Source: Torreya grandis
Taxonomy: Eukaryota > Streptophyta > Pinopsida > Cupressales > Taxaceae
Direction of reading: 5' to 3'
DNA: 64,000 nt
Assembly (NCBI GenBank): GCA_037957365.1
Contig: JARHVA010001175.1
Location: 3,606,001-3,670,000, forward strand
Below the pieces are notes generated by a model. The model worked only from the letters and a program-made list of their open reading frames with translations. It was not told where the DNA came from and ran no database searches. Position numbers and translations under genes: made by a program. The stretch's first letter is position 1. Each line of letters begins with the position of its first letter. Below are positions 13,335 through 26,573 of the stretch, piece after piece.

Positions 13335-15390
13335 ATGGCTAGTCAGCAAGCTCAAGGTGGTTTATCTACCAATAAGGATCCATTATTTAATGGATATAAA
13401 TATACCTTTTATAATGTTATAATGACTATGTTTTATGTCTCAAGGTTATGATATTTTGAAATTAGTTTTGGATGGTTATATTGCTCTTCCTATTCTACCA
13501 ACTAATGTAGCAAGTAAGAAAGCTAGTGAAAATAACTCCAAGGCAGTGAATGCTATTATTTGTGGCCTATCAAAGGAAAATATTGTGAAATAAATTCATT
13601 GTGAGTCTACCAAAGATATATGGGACAAATTCAAGACCATATATGAAGGTCACACCGAGGTAAGGATGCCCAAATTTCAAACTCATAAAAGATAGTTTGA
13701 AAGCCTAAAAATGAATGAAGATGAAACCATTGCATCCTAATTGTTTAAGGTTGATGAGGTTATCAATATAATTAGAGGATTAGTAGAATATCTCAAAGAA
13801 TATATTATTATTTAAAAGGTGTTGATATCACTAACTCCTAAGGTTGACTCTAAGGTATATGGAGTAGAATAGATGTAAGATTTGGACAAGCTAGAGATGG
13901 ATGGGCCTCATGTAATTTTGACTTCCTATGAGTTGAGAAATAATGAAGGAACCTCCCAAGAAGGAAGAAACTTTAAAAGTTGAAAAAAAGTCAAAAGACA
14001 AGAAGATCAAGAATGAAGAATTTTTAGATGTTGATGATGACCAACTAATATCAATGTTTGCAAAAAAGTTGAGATTTGGATTTGGTAAGTACAAAGGTAA
14101 GTTACCCTTCAAATGTTTCAACCATGGTAATATTAGTCACTTTTCATCCAAGTGTCCTACAAAGTATAAGTCTAAGCATGATTAATAACATGATGAAAAT
14201 CATGAAGATGACAAGAAAACCTATAAGCTTGATAAAAATAAGGAGTTCAAAAAGTATGAAGGTAAAAAAGGAACTTTCAAGAATAAGAAAAGATTCTATA
14301 CTAAGGAAGATAATTCTTTTGATGTAAGTGACTCAAGTGAATCTGATAGTGATGATGGTAGTTATGAACCTAAACATGAAAAAAATGAAACCTTATTCAA
14401 GTGGGAAAGGCATTATGATTGATGTAGAATTACATGAAGAATAAGTTGAAGTAGATATTGAGGTAGAATTGGTAAGTAAACTAGAAGAATTGCAGTTCCA
14501 AATGAAAAAGAATCATAAGTTAAGAGCTCTAGTTAAGGAATATGAGGAATAGATTGGATCATTTGAGGAAAGGATAAGGAATATGATGAGATCGTCAATC
14601 AAGTTGAGGCACATATAGAGGTATTCAATACTATTCTAAAGGATAAAGAGTAAAAATGCATCAAATATGTAACTAAAATAGAATCCTTAAAATATGAGTT
14701 AAATCAATCATCTATCAAAGTTAACACCTTTGTGAGGTTTTAAAAGATCACTAAGGTTTTAGATGACATATTGAGTAGCCAAAAGTCTACAAGTGAGAAG
14801 ATAGGTCTTAGTTTCAAAGAAGCCTAAAAGGAAGCACCTCAAGTTAAGGAGAAGACTATTGAAGAAAAGAAGGTCAACATGAAAAAAACTATCAAATAGC
14901 CAAATGTTATAAGATATTCCAATCCATTCAATAGTTACTACTATATGTGCATTCAGTTTGGTCATAGAACAAGAGAGTGTATAAGAATCTCTAATAATGA
15001 GTACTCATGGGACTATGAAAGGAGTCACATCTCACATCAGTCAAAAGGTATGTATAAATTGGTTTGCTCTATTTGTCATGATGTAGGACAGATTGAAATA
15101 TTTTATCCTAATGAGGTTATAAGGTCATCTAGTAAAATTAGGATGTTTAAAGCCTCTAGAGTGATAGAGAGAAGATAAATGAATGTTTTGAAACCAAATA
15201 TAATGAAGATGAGTCATGATCAATCTAAAAGCTCAAGTGGAATACTTACTATGATAGAGCATGCTTCAAATATGAAATAAAGTTAGGAATTCCTATTATC
15301 ATCTCCCATTGATGATCAAATGGATGATGATGAGGTCAAACCTATCAGATAAATCAAACCTAAAAGGTTATTGAATGACATTTGGTCAAA
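13335..15390 (+). pseudogene. gag: Family A gag, copy 1 (broken)
   Basis: The ATG at 13335 (MASQQAQGG) opens a Copia-type Gag. A DUF4219/UBN2-like capsid region follows, seen as LFNGYKYTFYN and, after a stop, the stretch around KIHCESTKDIWDKFK. A lysine/aspartate-rich linker leads to a CCHC knuckle (CFNHGNISHFSSKCP, about 14118-14162). A charged, coiled-coil-like stretch (about 14440-14870) precedes a second knuckle (MCIQFGHRTREC, about 14948-14980) and a third (CSICHDVGQIEIFYP, about 15067-15110) whose last Cys is Tyr. A tail (MSHDQSKSSSG) is shared with family B. Many stops and frameshifts make it nonfunctional. No protease, integrase or reverse transcriptase follows before the next LTR. 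The family assignment is firm; the exact 3' end is not. Confidence 0.85.
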
Positions 15391-15825
15391 ATAAAGCATG
15401 GAGATCTAAGAATCTCTTAAACTTGAGTTGTTGTAGTTCCCTATGGGAAGTGGTGACTCCATTAGGATTTATGAAGACACTAGTTAGGTAGTGAAAACAA
15501 GATGAATGATTTTTTTGAAGGGATGCTATTTATATTTATGACTAAGTTTGTTCTATATTGAGAAGTGGTCTTGTTATCAGAATTCATCTAAAAGAGGTAT
15601 GCTTGTTGTAAGGGGAATATTGTTTCCTTAATGTTTCAAATTATGTATGTTAAGCTCCTGCAACAAGAAGATTTGGCTATGGAAATCTATGTAGGTGTGA
15701 CTGTAGATGATATTTATATAAGACCCTTTGTCATTAATGTAAAATGGGGAAGAAGTCCAAGAAGGGAGTTTGAATAGCTTGGTGAGATGAAATAAATCAG
15801 AGTGAAGAATGTTTTTCCATCAATG
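15391..15825 (+). other. Family A interior after gag, no pol
   Basis: This short stretch between the gag tail and the polypurine tract holds no integrase or polymerase motif. It contains gtggtgactccattagg (15450-15466), repeated in the second array unit at about 21606. The direct step from gag to polypurine tract is what makes the element gag-only. Confidence 0.6.
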
Positions 15826-15839
15826 AAAAAGGGGGAGTT
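15826..15839 (+). promoter_or_regulatory. Polypurine tract of family A unit 1
   Basis: The tract aaaaagggggagtt lies immediately before TGTTAAG, the LTR start. It would prime plus-strand DNA synthesis. Its counterpart in unit 2 is at 21983-21995. Confidence 0.75.
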
Positions 15840-17607
15840 TGTTAAGAAGTGTTGTCATTGATGTCAAGGTACATCTGGTAAAGATGCATGGTGAAGTGGT
15901 ATGTGACAAGGAAGCCATGTGATAAGAAATAATTTGAATTCAACATATTATCTCTCTATTGTTAGAGAATTTGAAGGAAACTTGATGATTATTCTAAGGT
16001 TCATTTTAAGGTTCAGTACAAGGTAAGTATTTTTGTGTACTAGTTCTTGAGTGAAAGATTATTGAGAAGGATTGTGCATAGGATGTCTAGTCTAGTGCAT
16101 AAATGAGCATGGTGTCTTAATGAGATGAATGTAAAAAGGCATAATAGGATATATAAGGACACTTTATCATGTATATGAATCATTGGATCACTCAGGAGAG
16201 ATTCAAGGTGAGTTTACTAGGGTAGAACCTAGAAGACTAGCATGTAACTAGACTAGTTCTAGACTCTCCCTGACCTAATAAGGTACCATGAGATGTTTTA
16301 AAGTCCTATAAAGGATGAAAATAATTTTAGATCATGTGAGAAGTTTCTTAAGCATGTGAGTGAGGTGGAGAGTACCTGGAAAATATCTATAAGGTCTATT
16401 TCAAGGCCTAATATGACATGCAGATCAAAAGCTTAGAGAATAAAGAGAGATATCTAGGATCAGTTTATAAGGTAAAAATGAACAAATTAGAATTAAAAAA
16501 TGTATTTCATATTGTTTTAGGTATTTTAAACAAGTTTGAATTCCAAATATACAAGAAAAGGCATGAAATGTGGTTTTGACATTTCTTGTGTGCACAAAAT
16601 GAAGAATTATCAACCCAAAAAGAACTTTCATGTACTCATTAGCATGTGTAATCTCTACATGAGAACATAATACATTCATGTTATATGGGTAAGGGTCCTA
16701 TCTAAAATTTTCAAGCATTGGTTTCTAGATTAAGGGCTTAAAATTTATGAATGATCGTTAAAACTGTAAGATGGTCATAACCTTCTCTAAAACCCTAACA
16801 ATGACCCAATATGGAATATATTGATGGAAATGGATAATAATGGATTGGATGACCTAGTTTTCTGATTGTATCATGTATTTCACTCTCCCAAGCCTCTCTA
16901 AGTGACATTAGTTTGTCATGTAAGTGAGTGGACCCTATAAGAAAATCCTTATTTCTCATAAATTTACTATAGTAGGAAGGGTTGACCAAGTCAAAGTTTA
17001 TAAATGTATGAAGATTAAATATTGATACTAATATATTATGTCCATGTTGGTTTCTATTCAGGTTATAAACCTTAGATGTGCTAAACTAGTCATGCAATTT
17101 GACCTATCGCTAAAAGGCCTAGTGATGCAGATAGTGAAATAAAATAGGTAGAAGTGAGAAAAAATAGGTAGAAGTGAGAATGAGATTAGGGATGTGTTGT
17201 CATGGATTAGGGATGGGTCTAGATTAATTGAGTTTTTTTCAATACCTATAATAAATTTTCATTTTAGTTAGATGTTTTTTAGGTCAATTAAAATATTTAA
17301 AATGTTTCTCATAATTTGACCTGTCTAGTCCAGATGAGATAGTGAAGGTATAAGGTTGTGAGATTGGTCTATAAGACCAATATTGTCACTTGAAAATGAT
17401 ATATTTCTATCTTAAATTTACCTAATGATCACATATGATCATATACATGTATCATGAGTCTCTTAAAGTGTCTACACAAGAGTTGAAAGTCATTCTCACC
17501 ATGACTATGTTTGTAGGTAAATTGACAAATCTGAGTAAACCAATAGGAGTGATGAGTTGTAGGCTTTCTACCCTTAGCTGAAACATACAATGCATAGGAT
17601 AGGACAT

Positions 17608-17608
<1 letters not shown>

Positions 17609-17644
<36 letters not shown>

Positions 17645-17666
17645 TACATACATACATACATATATA

Positions 17667-17697
<31 letters not shown>

Positions 17698-17706
17698 GTG
17701 TGTATG

Positions 17707-17763
<57 letters not shown>
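17609..17763 (+). repeat. Palindromic compound microsatellite in A LTR copy 2 (site A)
   Basis: Blocks run TA, CA, CATA, TA, TATG, TG, TATG, TA, so the second half is roughly the reverse complement of the first. The flanks also mirror: ggataggaca at 17597-17606 and tgtcctatcc at 17763-17772 are exact inverted complements. LTR copies 1 and 3 have only short TA tracts at this place. Confidence 0.95.
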
Positions 17764-17768
<5 letters not shown>

Positions 17769-18084
17769 ATCCATGATTTGAATAAGATTATAAATTAGTG
17801 AAAGTAATTGAAATAGTAAAGCCCAAATGGGTTGGCTAGTTCAATTTGACTATGTACCCTAAAGACAAAAATATTGGTCTGCAAGACCAATATTTGGAAA
17901 TGAAACTTTTAATATTTTTACTTTAGAGTGATATATAAGTTTCAAATAATATATTGAATATGTTAGATGTAATAATATGTATTATTTTAGATATTAAAGT
18001 TTAAGTCTACATGACTGTGTTTTGAGTCCAGTTGATAGTTTTGAGTAGGATACTTGTAGAGAAGGGTTTGAGTCTTTCTACCCT

Positions 18085-18213
<129 letters not shown>

Positions 18214-18651
18214 TTAATTGTTGTGGTTGTTTATAAAATTTATGTTTTTGGTTCAATTTCTCAAAATAGACTTTCTAGGTATGCACAAGCCTGATATGAG
18301 CAATTACTAATGATGTGCTCCAAGTAGTTGTTTGAGATAAAAAAATGTTTGGAGCCTAGATAAAATTATAATAGGTATATATGGATGGTATATGTTTTAT
18401 CTCTTCCATGTAATGTGTTTGAATGCTCTCCAAAAATATCAAAGTGTAATGTGTGCTAACAAGGACTAATAGGATTAGGCCTCCATGAGACCTAAAGGAT
18501 AGATAAGACCTATTTTTGAAAGGTTAGATCTAAAGGGACTCTAATAAAATTTTATCCATGTCTATGATGTGTTATAATATCTATTCTATGGCCTACGTAA
18601 GAGGATAAGAGTGCTTGGGAAAATAATAAAGATATGAACAAGAAAAGTATT

Positions 18652-18660
18652 GTATATATA
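18652..18660 (+). promoter_or_regulatory. TATA-like box of family A LTR copy 2
   Basis: The box gtatatatag is followed by taggcatttttaagcc and the conserved stretch taatgtgtgtagagtgagag, also present after the box in copy 1. It lies about 670 bp before the LTR end, so U3 would be about 2.8 kb. Confidence 0.55.
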
Positions 18661-19333
18661 GTAGGCATTTTTAAGCCTAATAATGTGTGTAGAGTGAGAG
18701 AATTGAAGTGAAGTGAATAATAAAATCATTTTGTCATATTACATAGGTGGTGAAACATATCAAATAAATTATATGAATCATTCATAGACATGTATAGAGT
18801 TTCATGAGTGCTTTCATGATAGTTTCAAGCCATAGAAGGGCTAATTGAGTGAAGAATCTAAATGATAATTTTTTGATTGTGTGAGAGGAAAATTTGAGTG
18901 TGATAAATCAAAATAAGACCATCATTTGTGATATGGAAACAAGATCAAGGTGGATAGTTTTATAATATTGATTGAGTGTGTGATTGATCATCAAGGGGGT
19001 TGTAGCCTCCTAGCAAGTTGGTTCTTTCTGAAATTGAAGTTAGTGCTTGATAAATTTAGGGGTTGGTATTCCTTACTAGGTTGGTGTTCAACTATATTTG
19101 ATTCATGCTATTATAGGACAAGTTATTTAAGTTGGGGTTTAGTGGTTTTTATACCCTTTGAGGGTTTCCCACATATTTATTACATTCATGTGTTTCATGC
19201 TCTTGTAGATTGGTTCTTATACTTGTTAAGTTGTACATGATTGTCTAAATTATCTATGATTGCTTAAGTAAAAATGTTTAAAGTATTAAAGACTGGTTCA
19301 ACCCCCCCTCTCATTCATTTTTATTCCAACATT

Positions 19334-19345
19334 TTGTATCAGAGC
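19334..19345 (+). promoter_or_regulatory. Primer binding site, tRNA-Met type
   Basis: The sequence ttgtatcagagc differs by one base from the common plant Copia site TGGTATCAGAGC, complementary to initiator tRNA-Met. It lies just inside the LTR end at 19331. In unit 1 the equivalent position (from 13268) has decayed. Confidence 0.8.
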
Positions 19346-19397
19346 TTGGTCCTTTGAATTAGGTCTAAATTCCTAAAATATTATCCTAGAAGCAAGG

Positions 19398-21560
19398 ATG
19401 GCTAGTCAATAAGGTCAAGGTTGTTTTTATACCAGTAAGGCTCCATTATTCAATGGATCTAATTATCCATTTTGTAATATTAGGATTAATATATATTTTA
19501 AGTCTTAAGTTAATGATATTTGTAAATCAATTATGGATGGTTATAGTGCTCTTCCTATTCCACCAACTGATGTAGTAGGTAACAAACCTAGTGAAAATAA
19601 CTCCAAGGTAATGAAAGATATTATTTATGGCCTATCATAGGAAGAGATCATGAAATTAATGCATTATGAGTCTACCAACAAGATATGGTAAAAATTGAAT
19701 ATCATCTATGAAGGTGAAACCAAGGTAAAGATGGCCATATTACAGACTCACAAAAGATAGTTTAAAAGCTTGAAAATGAATGAAGATGAAACCATTACAT
19801 CTTACATTTTTAAGGTTGATGAGGTTTATAATATAATTAGAGGATTGGGAGAAGAATTTAAATAATCTAATGTTATTCAAAAGGTGTTGATATTACTAAC
19901 TCCTAAGTTTGACTCTAAGGTATCTGTAATATAAGAGATGCACAAGATAGAGATGGATGGGTTTTATGGAAATTTGACTCCTTATGAGATGAGAACTAAT
20001 GAAGGAAGATATCCCAATAAAGAAGTAGCTTTAAAAATTGAAAATAAGTCAAAATACAATAAGGTCAAGGATGAGTAATTTTTAGATGATGATGATGATG
20101 ATCAACTAATAACCATTTTTGTAAGAAAGTTAAGATTTGGATCTACTAAGTACAAAGGTAAGTTACCCTTCAAAATTTTAAATTGTGGCAAGATTGGTCA
20201 CTTTTAATCCAAGTTTCCAATAAGGATAAGTATAATCATGATGAAGAACATGATGAACATCATGAAGATGACAAGAAGACCTATAAGCTTGATAAAAACA
20301 AGGAGTTAATAAATTAAGGAGGTAGAAAAAGGAAATTTCAAGAACAAGAAAATATTCTACACTAATGAATATAATCCTTCTTGTGTAAGTGGCTCAAATG
20401 AATCTGATAGTGATGATGGTAGTCATGAACATGAACATGACAATAATGAAACCTTGTTCATGATCATAAAATAATAAAAAATGAGTGTTTTTCAACTGGG
20501 AAAGGAATTATGGTTGATATGGAATCAAATGGAGAAGAATTTGAATTATATCTTGAGTCAAAATTGATAAGTACATTAGAGGAATTGAAGTTCCAAAGGA
20601 AAAAGAATCAAAAGATAAGCACACTAGTTAAGGAATATAAGGAGTAGACTAGCTTGTTTGAGGAAAGGTTGAGTAATGCTTCTAAAGAATATGATGATAT
20701 CATTAATAAAGTTGAGGCACAGATAGAGGTAGTTAATACTAGCCTAAAGTCTAAAGAAGAAGAATGCATCAGATATGGAACTAAAATAGTATCCTTGAAA
20801 GATGAGTTAAATCAAGCATATAGCAAAGTGAAGACCTTTGTGGGGTTTAAAAATAACACTAAGGATCTAGATGACATATTGATTAGCCAAAATTTTGTAA
20901 ATGAAAAACAGGTATTGGTTTTAAAGAAGACCAAAAGGAGTCACCTCAGGTCAAGGAGAAGCCTGTTGAAGACAATAAGGTCAACATGAAAAGACCTATA
21001 ATATGGCCAAATTCTATAAGGTATGCCAATTCATTCAATGGTTACTGCTATATGTGTAATCAATTTGTTTACAAAGCAAGAGAGTATATAAAACTCTCTA
21101 ATAATGAGTACTCATGGGACTATGGAAGGATTCATAGCTCAGATTAGTTAGAATTTATGTATAAAGTGGTTTGTTATAGTTGTCATGATGTAGGACACAT
21201 TGAAATATTCTATCCTAATAAGATTAGAAGGTCATCTCATCAAAAAAAGAGGTTTGAAGCATTTAGAGTGATAGAGATAAGACAAATACTACCTACTATG
21301 AACCTAACCCACAAAATATCAAATTACTTGAAGCATTGAATGTTTGAAAACCAAAGATAATGAAGTTGAGTCATGATCAGTCTACAAGCTCAAGTGAACT
21401 ACTTGTTATGATAGATCATGCTTCAAATATGAAATCAAGTTAAGAATAACTATTGTCAGCTCACATTGATGATCAAATAAATGATGAAGAGGTCAAACCT
21501 ATAATGAAAATGAAGCATAAAAGGTTATTAAAGGGCATTCAGTCAGAAGAGATCATGGAT
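19398..21560 (+). pseudogene. gag: Family A gag, copy 2 (broken)
   Basis: This is the sister of the gag at 13335, starting MASQ then a stop. The capsid segment shows PLFNGSNYPF. The first knuckle is mutated (NCGKIGHF, about 20183-20206). The coiled-coil-like Glu/Lys stretch is open at 20654-20989 (EERLSNASKEYDDIINKVEA). A second knuckle (CYMCNQF, about 21048-21068, with His and last Cys changed) and a third (CYSCHDVGHIEIFYP, about 21172-21216, last Cys replaced by Tyr) follow. The tail again carries the MSHDQS block, at about 21370. The polypurine tract follows without any pol region. Frames change several times, so it is a pseudogene. Confidence 0.83.
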
Positions 21561-21982
21561 TTTGGGAATCTCCTAAACTTGAGTTGTTTTAGTGCCTAAT
21601 GGGAAGTGGTGACTCCATTAGGATTCATGGATAAACTTGTCAGGCAATATAAGCATGATGGATGCTTAGTTTGAGGAGGAAATATTTAGGTTTATGAATA
21701 AGTTTATTCTACATTGAGAAGTGGTATTTTTATTAGAATTCATCTAAAAGAGTTATGATTGTAGTAAGGGGGAGATTTTTTCCTTAATGTTTCAAATTAT
21801 GTATGTTGAGTTCCTGCAACAAGAAGGTTTAGATATGTTAGTCTATGCAGGTGTGAATCCTAATGATAGTTATGCATGACCCTTTGTCATTAGTTTCTAA
21901 TGAGGAGAAATTCCAAGAAGGGAGTTTTACCACCTTGGGGAGATGAAATAAATTGTACTAAATAATGTTTTTTCATCCATGA

Positions 21983-21995
21983 CAAAGAGGGAATT
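21983..21995 (+). promoter_or_regulatory. Polypurine tract of family A unit 2
   Basis: The tract caaagagggaatt precedes TGTTGAG, the start of LTR copy 3. It is a mutated form of the tract at 15826. Confidence 0.6.
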
Positions 21996-23699
21996 TGTTG
22001 AGAAGTGTTGTCATTATTGTTAAGGTACATCTAGTAAAGATGCATGATGAAGTGGTATATGACAAGAAATCCATGTGATAAGAGAGAATTATAAGGTGAC
22101 ATATTTTATCTATATTGAGAGATAATTTTAATTCAACATGATGATTCTTCTTAGGTTCAGTACAAGGTAAGCACATTTGTGTACCAATTCTTGACTACAA
22201 GATTATTAAGAAGGATTACGCATATAATGCCTAGTACGATGATTTAAGGAGCATGGTGGCTTAGTGAGATGAATGAAAAAAGGAATAAGAGGATGTATTA
22301 TGGCACTATAACATGTACATGAAGCATTTTATCACTCAAAATATCTTTAAGTTGAGTCTACTAGGATAGAACCTACATGACTTACATGCAACTAGAATTG
22401 TTCTAGACTCTACCTAACCTAATAAGGTGCCATGATATGTTGTCAAGACCTATGAAAGATTTAAAATAGTGATATAGCATGTGAAAAGTTTTTTAATCAT
22501 GTGAGTGAGGTGGAGAGTGCTTGGACAATTGTTATAAGATCTATTTTAAGGACTAATATGACCTACATTACAAAAGATTAGAGAGCAAAGAGAGAGATAG
22601 TGGCCTAATGGGGTAATAAGATAAATTTATAGGGTAAGCATGGAAAAATGAGATTTTACAAAGGTATCTCATATTTTTTAGGTATATTTACCAGGTTTGA
22701 GGTTAAAATATACAAGAAAAGGCATGAAATGTGGTTTTGAGGTTTCCCATGTGCTTAAAATGAAGAATTCTCAACCTAAAAAGAAATTTCATGTACTAAT
22801 TATAAAGTTTAATATATACATGATAACCTAATACATTCATGGTATATGGGTAAGGATCCTATCTCAAATTTCCAAGCATTGGTTTCTAGATTAAGGTGCT
22901 AAGCTTTATGAATGATCGTTAAGACTGTAAGATGGTCTTAACCCTCTCTAAAACCCTAACAGTGACACAATATGGAAGATATTATTGGAAATGGATTAGA
23001 AAGGATTGGATGACCTATTATGATGATTGGATCATGTATTGGACTCTCCCAGGTATCTCTAAGTGACATTATTTATTCATGTAAGTGAGAGGACCCTATA
23101 AAAAAATCTTTTTTTCATAAATTTATTGTAGCAAATAGGGTTGACTAAGTCAATGTTACTAAATGGATGGAGGTTGAAGATTTAGACTTAAATATTATGT
23201 CTATTATGGTTTTTAAGAAGGTTCCAAACATCAGATGTGTTAAACTAGTCGTGCAAGTTGACCTAGTGCTAAAAGGCCTAGTGATGCAGATAGTGAGAAA
23301 AACCAGGCAAAAGTGAGAATGAGATTAGGGATGTGTTGTCATAGATTAGGGAGGGATAAAAATGAATTGGTTTGTTTTTAGATACCTATAATACATTTTT
23401 ATGTATTTATATGTTTTGGAGGTTAACGAAAATATTGAAAATGTTGCTCATAAGTTGACCTATCTAGTTCAGATGAAATAGTGAAGGTATAAGGTTGTGA
23501 GATTGGTCTACAAGACCAATATTATCATTTAACCATGGAATATTTAAATATTATATTTATATAATGTTATAATAGGATCATCCACATGCATAAAAAATTT
23601 CTAAAAGTGTGTACACAAGTGTTGAAAGTCATTCTCCCCATGACTATGTTTGAAGGTAAAGTGACAAATCTGAGTAACCCAGTGGGAATGATGAGTTGG
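21996..23699 (+). mobile_element. Family A LTR, copy 3, left part
   Basis: This starts TGTTGAGAAGTGTTGTCA like copy 2 and follows it to gatgagttgg, where family B begins. The same LTR resumes at 35461. The last five bases (gttgg, 23695-23699) are the left target duplication of the B insertion. Confidence 0.85.
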
Positions 23700-26511
23700 T
23701 GTTGGGTAGTTGTTAGTTATGCCATGGTGATGTCAAGGAGGTGTCCTAGTGATTGTATGAAGTGCCTTGATAGACTAAGTGATAATTAAAAAGTGTACAA
23801 TGTGTCTATCCTAATATGCTAGAAGAAGGCTTAGTTGATCTTTAGAGTAGGTAGTTTGATGATGTCACCATTGCCATGTGGGAATGAGTCAAGGGGATTT
23901 GGTCATATGGTTGTGGTCATATTAGTCCCTATTTGTTACACACTATATCTAAATTCATGTATAAAATTAAGTTCAAAGATCTAAGGGTTAAAAGTTGGCT
24001 ACTCAGATAGAATTCACTATGTTCTCATACTTAGCCAAAATTGTAAAAGGGTTCAAGCAGAGCTGAGTAAGCATGTTGATGAGGTCAACATTTGCATGTG
24101 TGGAGGTGTCAAGATAAAATTATCATATGGGTTTGTTAATTTTTATGACTAGTTTATTTTTGATAATATTTAGATAATGTGACAAGGTGCATCAAAAGAT
24201 ATGTTTGTGCAAAGTTGGTCTCTCAAGTATTTTGATAGTATTTTCCTATACATAGCCAAATCTACATGAGGCAAGAAAGAGATAAGTAAGAATTTTGATG
24301 GTAGCATATATTTTACCTATGGATATTTTAAGAGAATGTTATCATATGTGTTTATTAACTTTTATCCAAGTTTATTTTTTCTAAATTTAAAATCATGCAT
24401 TGAAGCAAGGAAAAATTTATGCATGTTCAAAGTTGGCCTCCCAAGCAAGTTTTTGACATAGTTGACTCTATGACAAAAGTTTTTGAGAAGGCATTTTAAT
24501 GGTGATATATCTCACACATGAAAAGGATTTAGGAGTATTGTGTCAAATGGTTGGATTATACTATGTGAGAATATCATCTCGTCCAAATTTGAGATCATGC
24601 AAGTAACTGTAGAAGAAACTATTGAGGTACAAAGTTGGCCTCCTAGGCATATTGAAAGGGTCATTTCTGCACAAGTTAAAGTTTTATCAATATTGATGGT
24701 AAAAAATACTCTAAGAAGTCAAAAATTAGTGAGATGAGGATAGTTACATGATGTTTAATGAATAATCAAAGTTAAATGATAAGGATCTAATGGATAGTGG
24801 GTGTTCATATAGATTGATCAAATGTTGACTATTGATTGTTAAAGACTTGACTGATCTATAGAGATTGATGGAACATGTTGAGTCAAAGTTTTTAGATCGC
24901 ATGAGATGAGGTAAAATTTTAGATGTTTAACATTTGGATTTGATAGAATATGTGTTAAATTTTTGATAATATCAATAGATTGAGATTGATCCAAAGCTGA
25001 GAGGACATGATATGCAAGCATTATGTTCAGAGCTTAACTATGACCATTTGAGTTCAAATATTTGAATTTAACATAGGGAAAAACTATATATTTGTATTTT
25101 ATCCATATATTTTGATATAAGTTGAATTTTTTGGTGATATAAAAAGAAAATGTGAATAATATTCTATGGTACATATAATGAACTTGATTTTAAGATCTGA
25201 AAGTGAGAATAGTCAAAGATATTGAGCCTAGAAGTTGACTGTGTGTTTATACTTATTCTACAAGTGAACCTAGAAGGATGTTTGAGTTTGTGTTGATGTT
25301 GTTTCAATGTATCTTTATGAAATAACTATTAGGGAGTGTTTTCAACTCCATGAGAATGATATTTGTGGTTTTTTAAGGTGTGTTCAATCTATCTTGAGTA
25401 TGAACAATGCTTAAGAAGTTAAATTGTATGTTTGGTAATGGTGTTCCTATATATAAGGTCTTTGTTTAAGTTGTTTGAGAATATGTAATGATGAGATAAG
25501 ATGATTATGATAATTTTAGGATGATGAAGGGGACATATGGAGTGGACTCATGCATTTGGAAGTGGTATTATATTCTTATTTTATTCAATGATGTGCTAAA
25601 TGGGTGAATAGGTCACTTTGAGACCTATAAGAGACATAAGGGCCTTATTAAAAGGTGTAGCTGCTTAAGGGTGACCCATAGATGCTATGGTTGACCTTTA
25701 AAGATTATACTAATGCGTGTCTTCATGCAAGAGATATATTAAAGGCTAAGGCATGCCTAATGGTTGACTAAGGTGTTAATTATAAAGATTTCTCTATACG
25801 TAGTGAAATTAAGGTTAGTTATTTCTAGACTTTGTGTGAGAGCCTTGGAAGAAATTAGAGAGAGGTTTTTGTGTGTGTTTCAGGGAACAAACAAGGAGTA
25901 GAGTGCCTTAAGGATGAGTTAAATATCAAAATAGATTGAGGACTATTTATATGACCTATAATTCATAATTCTATTTACAAAATAGTGATCTTATAGATTG
26001 AGTGTGAGCAATGGTGAAGAGTGATAATCAATGGTCCATTATCAGGTGTTGAAGACATTAGTGCAAAATTAGATGTGTTAATAAGTGTTGTTATGACAAC
26101 ATAGCATCTAAGGTGGTGTAGCCTCATTTCAAGGTGAAATTTATAAAAGTCTAGTTATTAATGTAGCTTAGCTAGACATGTACAACATCACCTTATGGGA
26201 TTGTAGTCTCACTAAATAGGGATTGTAGTTCCTTAATAGTTTTTAGATGGTCTAAATTGGATCTTATTTTTATAAGATAGTATCCCAATTATAGGTTCTA
26301 GTGGGTTTTGTTCCCCAAGAGAGTTTCCCACATATGACATGTGTTATGTGATTGATCTTGTATTGTCTTTCTTGTTCATTTATATGAATGATGTGTATAC
26401 CTAATGAATGTATGTATTGATTGATTAAGATTTTAAAAGGATTGGAATTGAAGTTGAAATATCTAGGCTCACTGATTTACCATCCTCCTCTTAGTGTTTT
26501 TACCTCTAATA
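23700..26511 (+). mobile_element. Family B LTR, copy 1
   Basis: About 2.8 kb, TGTTGGG to cctctaata. It is homologous to 29994-32154 (forward) and, reversed, to 57792-60622 and 49854-53935. Its end is followed by a primer binding site and gag. The TATA position used by the other copies is decayed here (ctatacgtag near 25793). Confidence 0.82.
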
Positions 26512-26512
26512 A

Positions 26513-26524
26513 TTGTATCAAATC
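26513..26524 (+). promoter_or_regulatory. Primer binding site of family B unit 1
   Basis: The sequence ttgtatcaaatc is a mutated tRNA-Met type site, directly after the LTR end. The better preserved site in the minus-strand B element (57779-57790) reads ttggtatcaaat. Confidence 0.6.
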
Positions 26525-26573
26525 AAGTCATTTGGTAAAGGCTTCACAACTTGAAGGTGATCCAAGGTATAAT

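Noticed and set aside
13891..14121. Minus-strand frame opposite the family A gag
   Set aside because: It is a shadow of the lysine-rich gag linker; the same shadow appears opposite the B gags (27136-27369, 32772-32996).
23586..23789. Forward frame of 67 codons across the A/B junction
   Set aside because: It spans the insertion border of family B, so it is a chance fusion.
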